From: Candidatus Fermentithermobacillaceae bacterium
GTDB lineage: Bacteria > Bacillota > Sulfobacillia > Fermentithermobacillales > Fermentithermobacillaceae
NCBI GenBank assembly: GCA_012512325.1
Contig: JAAZEL010000029.1
Location: 1 to 42,133 of the forward strand
Length of the DNA: 42,133 nucleotides
Direction of reading: 5' to 3'
Below are positions 1 to 7,268 of the stretch, one piece after another (within the stretch, counting starts at the first letter, position 1; each line of letters begins with the position of its first letter). The notes under the pieces are model-generated. The model was not told where the DNA came from and made no database searches. It was given only the letters and a program-made list of their open reading frames with translations. A program made the position numbers and the translations under genes.

Positions 1-667
1 CTACCACTGCGCCAACGTTGGAAAACCCGGACTTGCCTATATGTGATTTGCCTAACTCATCCACATACCGGGCCACCTTTTCTCCAAGAGTCTCCCTGGG
101 GCCGTCAGGGGTATCCCACACCCGGAGGTCTTGAAATGCATGAGACCCTGGGTTTGACGTCTTTACCAGCACGAACAGCCCACAGCCGTTGCTACCTGCC
201 ATGTCCATGAAAGGTTGTAGGGCGTCAGGGCCGAGATAGGGATTTACTGTAAGTGCGTCTGCGAAGAATTCAGAGTCGGGATCCAGATACGCTTTAGCGT
301 AAGCCCTTGCAGTGTGGCCTATATCTCCCCTCTTTGCGTCGAGGATCACGGGGATGCCATGCTGACGGGCATTTTGTATGCACCGCGACAGGGCGTTCCA
401 CCCAAGGAGCCCCATGCTTTCGAAGAAGGCTGCCTGGGGCTTGATCGCACAGGCGTAAGCCTTAGCCACTTCGGACACGGTGGCACAGAAAGCGTCCAAC
501 AGGTATGCGTCTGGTTTGCCGGGGAAAGCCGCCCTGAATTTCGAGTCCGTCCCCAAGATTCGCTTTGGGTCGGGGTCAACCCCGATTACAAGCCTTGACC
601 CGATCGCATCGATCCTATCGGTAAGCCTGTCGGCAAAATGCATCCTGCATACCCCCAAATCAGCCAT
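1..667 (-). CDS. pyrF: Orotidine 5'-phosphate decarboxylase (type 2 PyrF), truncated at window edge
   Basis: Reverse strand reads MADLGVCRMHFADRLTDRIDAIGSRLVIGVDPDPKRILG...VILDAKRGDIGHTARAYAKAYL...DALTVNPYLG...GSNGCGLFVLVKTSNPGS...; the DAKRGDI and VNPYLG motifs fit OMP decarboxylase. Open at position 1, so absent from the ORF track. Confidence 0.9.
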   Translation of the reverse strand, partial: MADLGVCRMHFADRLTDRIDAIGSRLVIGVDPDPKRILGTDSKFRAAFPGKPDAYLLDAFCATVSEVAKAYACAIKPQAAFFESMGLLGWNALSRCIQNARQHGIPVILDAKRGDIGHTARAYAKAYLDPDSEFFADALTVNPYLGPDALQPFMDMAGSNGCGLFVLVKTSNPGSHAFQDLRVWDTPDGPRETLGEKVARYVDELGKSHIGKSGFSNVGAVV

Positions 668-796
668 TCCCGTTAAACATCTCAGTTCCAGTTAACCATT
701 TCACGAATGTGCCCTTGTGTCAATATCCCTTGACGTAAGTGGCGGCAACAGGTGCGCGGCGATGAAACCTTTGGCACTGCCCGGGATGTTTCAGGG

Positions 797-802
797 TATA
801 AT
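797..802 (+). promoter_or_regulatory. Candidate -10 box (TATAAT) of a tsaD promoter
   Basis: TATAAT 27 nt upstream of the tsaD ATG; no well-spaced -35 seen. Confidence 0.4.
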
Positions 803-828
803 TGGGATAAGCTTTGAGAGGTGATGGC

Positions 829-1860
829 ATGTTCATACTCGGAATCGATACGTCTTGCGATGATACATCCTGCGCTGTGGTCAGAGACGGGCGGCAGGTC
901 TTGTCGAATATCGTTTCTTCCCAGACCAAGCTCCACGAGAAATTCGGAGGGGTTGTACCTGAGATCGCTTCCAGGAGGCATCTGGAGGTACTCATCCCCG
1001 CTTGCAGTGAAGCTCTCGAGCAGGCAGGTGTCACCTTGAAACAGATCGACCTTATAGCCGTGACAAACGGCCCCGGCCTGCTGGGGTCGTTGCTGGTAGG
1101 GGTTGGTTTTGCCAAGGGTATGGCCCATGCTGCCCAGGTGCCCTTGATCGACGTCCACCATATCGCTGGGCACATCTACGCCAACTTCCTTGGGGAGGAA
1201 CTCCCTGAGTTCCCCGTGCTCAACCTGGTGGTGTCAGGAGGCCATTCTGAGCTGATCCTTATGGAAGCCCATGGGCATTTCACCTTGCTGGGTGAAACCA
1301 GGGATGATGCCGCCGGTGAAGTGTTCGACAAGGTTGCCAGGGAAATGGGGCTCGGCTTTCCGGGAGGTCCTTATCTGGACCGGTTGGCCGAGACAGGTGA
1401 TCCTGGCAAGATCCCTTTCCCCTTGCCGAAAATCCGGGGTTCCAAATATGACTACAGCTTCTCGGGGATTAAGACCAGGGCTTTGCTGGAGTTTGAGGCG
1501 GGAGACAAGAGCGAAGGATTCAAGGCTGACCTGGCTGCGGGTTTCAGGAAGGGCGTGGTGAACCAGCTGTTGAATCCGGTGGAGGAATTGCTTAAAGAAA
1601 CGGGTGCCAGGAGTTTCGCCCTTTCAGGCGGGGCTGCGGCTAATGCGCTCCTCAGGCGGAAAAGCCGGGAACTGGCGACGAGGCTGGGTATCCCATTGTT
1701 CATCCCCCCGATGGAACTGTGTACAGACAACGGAGCCATGATAGCCGCAGCGGGTTACTACAAATACAAGCTGACAGGGGGAGGCTGGTCTGAAACCGAA
1801 AGTTCCATGATGGAATGCTCAGCCGGCCTTGAGCTCCGGTCGTGGGAGGAGACTGCCTGA
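829..1860 (+). CDS. tsaD: tRNA N6-adenosine threonylcarbamoyltransferase TsaD
   Basis: MFILGIDTSCDDTSCAVV..., HHIAGHIYANFL, NLVVSGGHSELIL; ATG at 829 preceded by GAGAGGTG. Confidence 0.95.
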   Translation: MFILGIDTSCDDTSCAVVRDGRQVLSNIVSSQTKLHEKFGGVVPEIASRRHLEVLIPACSEALEQAGVTLKQIDLIAVTNGPGLLGSLLVGVGFAKGMAHAAQVPLIDVHHIAGHIYANFLGEELPEFPVLNLVVSGGHSELILMEAHGHFTLLGETRDDAAGEVFDKVAREMGLGFPGGPYLDRLAETGDPGKIPFPLPKIRGSKYDYSFSGIKTRALLEFEAGDKSEGFKADLAAGFRKGVVNQLLNPVEELLKETGARSFALSGGAAANALLRRKSRELATRLGIPLFIPPMELCTDNGAMIAAAGYYKYKLTGGGWSETESSMMECSAGLELRSWEETA

Positions 1861-3206
1861 TGCTTCCGCGTACACCGCCCCCGTCCATGGAAGCGCTGCT
1901 CTATCATGCCCAGATGGAAGGGATACTGCCTCTTACGTCCCGCTGCAATATGCAGTGCGTTTTTTGTTCCAACGCCTACAATCCCGAAACCTGCGAGGTG
2001 TTTACCATACCTCCCAGGCCCCTTGCAGAGATCGAAGACAGCATATTATGGCTCACAGGGTCCCGGGGTCCTATCGTCATAGGAGAGTCGGTCACCAGGA
2101 TTATAGAGGGGGAGCCTCTTACCCACCCTGAATTTCCCGAAATCCTCAAGCTCCTCCGCAAGCACTACCCTGATCGGATCATCAGGGTTACGACCAACGG
2201 GTCCTTGCTTACCCCCGAACTCATCCGCCTGCTTTCACAACTCCGGGTTGAACTTATGGTATCCCTTAACACGGTAGGTTACAGGAAACAGGTCATGGGC
2301 GACAAACAGCCGGAGAGCACTTTGCGCAATGTGGAAGCCCTGGGCGGCAAAGCCAGGTTTGAAGGAAGTATAGTCGCATTGCCCTTTATCACCGGATGGG
2401 AGGATGTGGCGGATACCGCGAAGTTCCTGAAGGATTCAGGAGCATGGTCGGTAAGGATAATGGCGCCGGGGTTTTCCCGGTTCCACCCTCTGGCCAAAGA
2501 CGCTGCTTCCTTCGACCTGGACGAAGGCAGGTGTTTCAGCCGGGACCTCCAGAGGCAGCTCAAGATCCCGGTGCTGTTTGAGCCTCCCGGGATTACGACG
2601 GTAACCCCTGTTGTGGAATATGTGTTGCCCAGGTCTCCGGCGAGGAAGGCTGGAATCAGGCCTGGTGACGTAATTACCCAGGTACTGAGGCGTTCCGTCA
2701 TGACGCGGACAGAAGCTTTTGAGCGCATAAGGGACCATGAGAAGCCACGGGCGGTATACGACAGGCAAGGGGTCCTGTACGAGACGGTGATCAACAAACA
2801 GAGGTTTGAAGCGTCAGGGCTTGTGATGTATGACGATCTGGATCCTAAGGCGTGGTTTGGGTGGGAGCGGGAATCCAGGGTGAAACGCAGGCGGGTGTTG
2901 GTGCTCACTTCCGCCCAAGCCAAACCCTTGATTGAGCACGCGCTGGAATTGCGCGGGCTGAAGGCAACGGTTGAGGCGGTACCTTCGGTGTTTTTCGGAG
3001 GCAATATCGGTGCTGCGGGCCTTCTTACCGTGAGGGATTTCATCGCCAGGTACGGTGAGATCGCCGGCAAGGATTCGGAGGAGGATTCTGAGTTTGACAT
3101 CGTGACCCTCCCCAGGCGGGCTTTTGACCCTTGGGGCAGGGATCTTGAAGGGGTTAGTTACAAGGCTTTTGAGGAGATCGCCGGAAAACCCGTTGTGCTG
3201 GCTTAG
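1860..3206 (+). CDS. Radical SAM protein with internal PDZ-like segment and C-terminal DUF512-like region
   Basis: CNMQCVFC (CxxxCxxC) near the N-terminus; PDZ-like VLPRSPARKAGIRPGDVITQV; C-terminal VLTSAQAK...SVFFGGNIGAAGLLTVRDF resembles DUF512. ATG overlaps the tsaD stop. Confidence 0.75.
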   Translation: MLPRTPPPSMEALLYHAQMEGILPLTSRCNMQCVFCSNAYNPETCEVFTIPPRPLAEIEDSILWLTGSRGPIVIGESVTRIIEGEPLTHPEFPEILKLLRKHYPDRIIRVTTNGSLLTPELIRLLSQLRVELMVSLNTVGYRKQVMGDKQPESTLRNVEALGGKARFEGSIVALPFITGWEDVADTAKFLKDSGAWSVRIMAPGFSRFHPLAKDAASFDLDEGRCFSRDLQRQLKIPVLFEPPGITTVTPVVEYVLPRSPARKAGIRPGDVITQVLRRSVMTRTEAFERIRDHEKPRAVYDRQGVLYETVINKQRFEASGLVMYDDLDPKAWFGWERESRVKRRRVLVLTSAQAKPLIEHALELRGLKATVEAVPSVFFGGNIGAAGLLTVRDFIARYGEIAGKDSEEDSEFDIVTLPRRAFDPWGRDLEGVSYKAFEEIAGKPVVLA

Positions 3207-3375
3207 GCAGCGGTATGGGGAATCGATCGTCGTTGTCCAGGTAATCTGCCACCACCTGGTTGTGCTGGCTTAGGCACAGGTATGAGGAGCTCACAGGAAA
3301 ACTTGTTGGGCTGGCTTGAGCACCCGTATGAGGAGATCACCGAAAACTTGTCGTGCTGCCTTAGGCACCGGCAGG
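3171..3375 (+). repeat. Degenerate ~46-bp direct repeats copying the 3' end and stop codon of the preceding CDS
   Basis: 3171 gaggagatcgccggaaaacccgttgtgctggcttaggcagcggtat; 3284 gaggagctcacaggaaaacttgttgggctggcttgagcacccgtat; 3330 gaggagatcaccgaaaacttgtcgtgctgccttaggcaccgg; partial copy ggttgtgctggcttaggcacaggtat ending 3283. Confidence 0.85.
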
Positions 3376-3437
3376 ATTGTTAGCCGTTCCAAAGAATGTT
3401 AATCATACAACAAAGGTCGGTTAGGAGGGTAAGGCCA

Positions 3438-4499
3438 TTGGACTTGAAAGAGTTCCTGACGAAGGCGTCCTTGGCCCATGGGGTATCAGGTTTTGAGTTC
3501 ATGGATGTTGCCTCATTGGTGCGGGATGCCATGGACGGCCTGGTGGATGAAGTCAAGGTGGATTTACTGGGCAACGTTGTAGGAGTGAAATACGGCGAAG
3601 GAGCCCAGCCCAGGCCCAAGATAATGCTGGCAGGCCATATGGACGAAATCGGCCTGATCATCACTAAGATCGAAGAAGGCGGCTTTCTGAGGTTCGCCCC
3701 TGTAGGCGGGGTGGACCAGCGGGTGCTGCCTGCCCATGAAGTGATAGTGTACGGCAGGAGGCCCCTTACGGGTGTAATAGGCGTCAAGCCGCCCCATCTC
3801 ACCTCACCGGAAGAGGCTAAAAAGGCCTACAAGATGGAAGACCTATTCATCGACGTAGGATTACCTGAGGAAGAAGTGCGAGAACTGGTCCGCGTGGGCG
3901 ACGTGGCGACCTTCAAGCGCCAGGTGAGCGAGCTCATGGGCGACAGGTTTTCAGGCAAAGCCCTCGACGACAGGGCGGGGGTTGCGGTTATCCTGGTTTG
4001 CCTCGAAGAGCTGCGCAAGTACAAAGTAGATGCAGATGTGTATGCAGTAGCTACCTCCCAAGAGGAAATAGGTTGCAGGGGCGCTGTTGTCTCGACCTAC
4101 GGCATCGAGCCTGACATCGGTATAGCTATCGACGTGTGCCACGGTGAGACGCCGGGGGTGCCTGAGTGGAGGACTTCGTCGGTGGGGAAGGGGCCGGCCC
4201 TGGCCCAAGGGGGTAACATCCATCCTAAGGTATTTGCCGCCCTCGAAAAAGCAGCTAAAGAGATTGGCATAAAAGCGCAGAAGGAGATTGCTCCTGCAGC
4301 CACAGGCACCGACGCATGGGTCATGCAGATCTCCCGGGCAGGGGTAGCAACCGGCCTGATTTCAATTCCTTTGCGGTACATGCACACATCCGTTGAGACC
4401 CTCGCGATCAGCGACGTGGAGGATGCAGGCAGGCTGTTGGCCAGGTTCATTGCGTCTGTTGACGCAGGCTTTGTGAAGGAGCTGAAGTCATGGATCTGA
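3438..4499 (+). CDS. M42 family metallopeptidase (paralog 1)
   Basis: AGHMDEIGLIIT, GFLRFAPVGGVDQRVLPA, ALDDRAG, SQEEIGCRGA, RYMHTSVET; TTG start at 3438 after AGGAGG. Confidence 0.88.
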   Translation: MDLKEFLTKASLAHGVSGFEFMDVASLVRDAMDGLVDEVKVDLLGNVVGVKYGEGAQPRPKIMLAGHMDEIGLIITKIEEGGFLRFAPVGGVDQRVLPAHEVIVYGRRPLTGVIGVKPPHLTSPEEAKKAYKMEDLFIDVGLPEEEVRELVRVGDVATFKRQVSELMGDRFSGKALDDRAGVAVILVCLEELRKYKVDADVYAVATSQEEIGCRGAVVSTYGIEPDIGIAIDVCHGETPGVPEWRTSSVGKGPALAQGGNIHPKVFAALEKAAKEIGIKAQKEIAPAATGTDAWVMQISRAGVATGLISIPLRYMHTSVETLAISDVEDAGRLLARFIASVDAGFVKELKSWI

Positions 4500-5509
4500 A
4501 AACTCTTACATCCCTTTCAGGGGTTTCAGGAAACGAATATGAAGCCCGGTCTGCTATAATCAAGCAACTTGAGTCCATGGGCATTTCATACGAATGCGAC
4601 GTAATGGGGAATGTGATCGCCAAGAAGGGCGACAGGGGTCCAAAAGTGCTGCTTGATGCCCATATGGACGAAGTAGGCCTCATGATAACCCACGTTGAAA
4701 AGAACGGGTTCTTGAGGTTCGCCCCTGTGGGCGGTATAGATCCGCGGGTATTGGTTTCCAAGCGCGTGCTTGTAGGCAAGGAGAAGATTCCGGGTGTGAT
4801 AGGGGCCAAGGCCATTCACCTCCAGGAACGAGATGAACGCACCCAGGTGATACCCATAGACCGGCTGTTTATCGATATCGGAGCGGAATCCGGTGAGCAG
4901 GCTCAAGGCAAGGTGAAGGCAGGAGACTACGTGGTTTTTGACACCGAGTACCAAGAGCTGTCCCCGGGGATCATAAAGGCCAAGGCTCTGGATGACAGGG
5001 TTGGGTGCGCCCTTCTGTTTGAAGTGCTGAAACAGGACTGGAAAGAGATACAGCTTTATGCCGTGTTTGCAGTGCAGGAAGAAGTAGGGCTGAGGGGTGC
5101 AAGGGTGGCCGCTTTTGCCGTCGAGCCTGATATGGGCATAGCCCTTGAAGGCACGGTTTGCGCCGACATACCCGGGACGGACAAGGAATTCCAGGCGACC
5201 AGGTTAGGCAAAGGGGTTGCCCTGAGCATAATGGACAGGGGCTCCATACCCGATCGCAAGATGCTCAACCAGCTTGTGAAACTTGCCGAGGACGAGGGGA
5301 TACCCTACCAGTTCAGGGAAGCAACTTCAGGGGGCAATGATGCCGGCGCCATCCAGCAAACCAAGGCAGGTTGCCCTGTGGCTTCAGTATCGGTACCTTG
5401 TCGCTACATACATACCCCCTGTTCCCTGATGTCAACGTCAGACTTTGAAGCTGCGCGTAAACTGCTCATCAAGTTCCTAGAGAGTGTTGAGGGAGGTTTC
5501 AGACCGTGA
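4490..5509 (+). CDS. M42 family metallopeptidase (paralog 2)
   Basis: DAHMDEVGLMITHVEKNGFLRFAPVGG, ALDDRVG, VQEEVGLRGA, RYIHTP. Confidence 0.88.
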   Translation: MDLKTLTSLSGVSGNEYEARSAIIKQLESMGISYECDVMGNVIAKKGDRGPKVLLDAHMDEVGLMITHVEKNGFLRFAPVGGIDPRVLVSKRVLVGKEKIPGVIGAKAIHLQERDERTQVIPIDRLFIDIGAESGEQAQGKVKAGDYVVFDTEYQELSPGIIKAKALDDRVGCALLFEVLKQDWKEIQLYAVFAVQEEVGLRGARVAAFAVEPDMGIALEGTVCADIPGTDKEFQATRLGKGVALSIMDRGSIPDRKMLNQLVKLAEDEGIPYQFREATSGGNDAGAIQQTKAGCPVASVSVPCRYIHTPCSLMSTSDFEAARKLLIKFLESVEGGFRP

Positions 5510-6501
5510 AAGACCTTATCAAGAGATTGACAGAAGCTTTCGGGCCTTCAGGCTCAGAGGGGCCGGTGAGGGAAGTCATCACGAAAGAAGTCGAACCATA
5601 TGTGGACGAGATCAGAGTAGATGCTTTGGGTAACCTTATATGTCTCAAGAAGGGCAGCGGCGGTGGCAAGAAGGTAATCCTTGACGCCCACATGGATGAA
5701 ATCGGGGTTATTGTGACCCATATTGACGAAAAGGGTTTCCTGCGATTTGCCAGTGTCGGTGGAGTATACCCTGTGGTCACCCTGGGGCAACGGGTGTATT
5801 TTGAAAACGGCACCTTCGGCGTTATCGGTTCCGAAAAGCTCGATGACATAAAAGACCTGAAACTGGACAAGTTGTTTATCGACATCGGTGCCGCCAACAG
5901 GGAAGAAGCTTCCCAGAAAGTCAAGGTAGGCGACATGGGTGCTTTCTTCCAGCCTGCAGTTGACCTGGGCAACCGCGTGGTAGCCAAAGCCATGGATGAC
6001 AGGATCGGTTGCGTAGTGGTAATTGAGGCTTTGAAGCGCCTGAAGCAAACCCAGCATGATATCTATGCGGTGTTTGCGACCCAGGAAGAGGTCGGACTTA
6101 GGGGCGCCAGAGTGGCTGCTTACGGCATAGAGCCGGATGTGGGCATAGCTTTTGACGTTACAAGCACGGGAGATACGCCCAAGGCCCGCACCATGGACGT
6201 CTCCCTTGGCAAAGGCGCGGCTATCAAGGTCAAGGATTCCAGCCTTGTCTGCCATCCGGGGCTCAGGGACTATCTTGTGAAGCTTGCCGAGGCAAAGGGC
6301 ATCCCGTACCAGATGGAAGTACTGGAGTGGGGAGGCACTGACTCAGGTGCCATCCAGCTTACCAGGGCGGGAGTACCGGCTGCGGTCATATCCATTCCGT
6401 CCAGGTACATCCACAGCCCCAGCGAGATGGTGGACATTGGAGACGTAGAAGCTTGCGTCAAGCTTTGCGTAGCCGCATGTGAAAGCCCGCTTGATTTCTA
6501 A
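5506..6501 (+). CDS. M42 family metallopeptidase (paralog 3)
   Basis: DAHMDEIGVIVTHIDEKGFLRFASVGG, AMDDRIG, TQEEVGLRGA, RYIHSPSE. Confidence 0.88.
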   Translation: MKDLIKRLTEAFGPSGSEGPVREVITKEVEPYVDEIRVDALGNLICLKKGSGGGKKVILDAHMDEIGVIVTHIDEKGFLRFASVGGVYPVVTLGQRVYFENGTFGVIGSEKLDDIKDLKLDKLFIDIGAANREEASQKVKVGDMGAFFQPAVDLGNRVVAKAMDDRIGCVVVIEALKRLKQTQHDIYAVFATQEEVGLRGARVAAYGIEPDVGIAFDVTSTGDTPKARTMDVSLGKGAAIKVKDSSLVCHPGLRDYLVKLAEAKGIPYQMEVLEWGGTDSGAIQLTRAGVPAAVISIPSRYIHSPSEMVDIGDVEACVKLCVAACESPLDF

Positions 6502-6562
6502 CATGGTGATGAGGCTAAGGGTTGTTGGACTGGGGTGGTGAATTGGCTTCAAGGCCAGAGCC

Positions 6563-6641
6563 GGCCACATAGGTCGCAAGGCCACACAGGTCACATAGGG
6601 CACATAGGCCACGTAAGCCACATAGGTCACATAGGTCGCAA
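6563..6641. repeat. 9-bp tandem repeat array (GGYCACATA), ~9 units
   Basis: ggccacata|ggtcgcaa|ggccacaca|ggtcacata|gggcacata|ggccacgta|agccacata|ggtcacata|ggtcgcaa. Confidence 0.85.
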
Positions 6642-6660
6642 CCCGCGCTTCGAAATGCGC

Positions 6661-6696
6661 AGGGCGTTTCCCCCTGATAATAGGGGGAAATGCCCT
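6661..6696. other. Strong hairpin (15-bp stem, 6-nt loop)
   Basis: agggcgtttccccct-gataat-agggggaaatgccct; one G/T wobble; no following T-run. Confidence 0.7.
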
Positions 6697-6763
6697 CTAC
6701 GCTTCTAGCATTCTAATACCTGTACAGACTGCACTAGGGGACTGTGGAGAAGTGTGTCTGCGG

Positions 6764-7127
6764 AGTGCACCACATGCACCATTTAGGAGTGATTTCCGCC
6801 TAGCCAGTCCAACATGGTGCACCATGTGCATCAATCCAGTGCCCAACAGCAGCACAATGGCTCACCACATGTACCGATCTTGTCCGGAAGGACACTTGAT
6901 CGCCGCAAAATGGCCCACCAGATGTACCAAACCAGTGCTCAACAGTAAGAGAATGGCTCACCACATGTACCATTCTTGTCTGGAAGGACACCTGATCACC
7001 GCAAAATGGCACACTACGTGCGCCATACCGGCCTCCAACAGCTGCAGAATGGTACATCAGGTGCACCATTCTGACCGATAATCCGCTTGTCAAAAGATAA
7101 AACGGTGCACCTGGCGCACCGTTTATC
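6764..7127. repeat. Array of ~8 imperfect ~23-bp palindromes separated by two alternating linker types
   Basis: Palindromes at ~6764, 6812, 6855, 6909, 6951, 7004, 7047 and 7096; e.g. gaatggtacatcaggtgcaccattc and gaatggctcaccacatgtaccattc. Same-type units recur every ~96 bp. Confidence 0.85.
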
Positions 7128-7268
7128 GAGAATTGCTGCATGGCTACCGACGAGTATTCTGCTAAGCCTTGTGACCCAACTCAGAAGGTGCCGACATGGT
7201 CAAATCGCTGCAGGGCTAGCAAGGATTAGTCTGGTCAGCCTGCTATATTCCTCTGTCTCCGATCCCTC

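Noticed and set aside
1-40. tRNA-like string ctaccactgcgcc at the window start
   Set aside because: It is the reverse complement of the pyrF coding segment (SNVGAVV); no cloverleaf.
2279-3100. 273-aa minus-strand ORF
   Set aside because: Antisense to the radical SAM CDS; no recognisable family.
6764-7127. CRISPR array
   Set aside because: Linkers between palindromes are themselves repeated and alternate, repeats are imperfect, and no cas genes are present.
6752-7141. ORFs 6752..7081 (+) and 6800..7141 (-) with repetitive peptides (AHHMYHSCLEGHLITAKW)
   Set aside because: They read through the palindrome array on both strands; periodicity comes from the DNA repeats, with no RBS or family resemblance.
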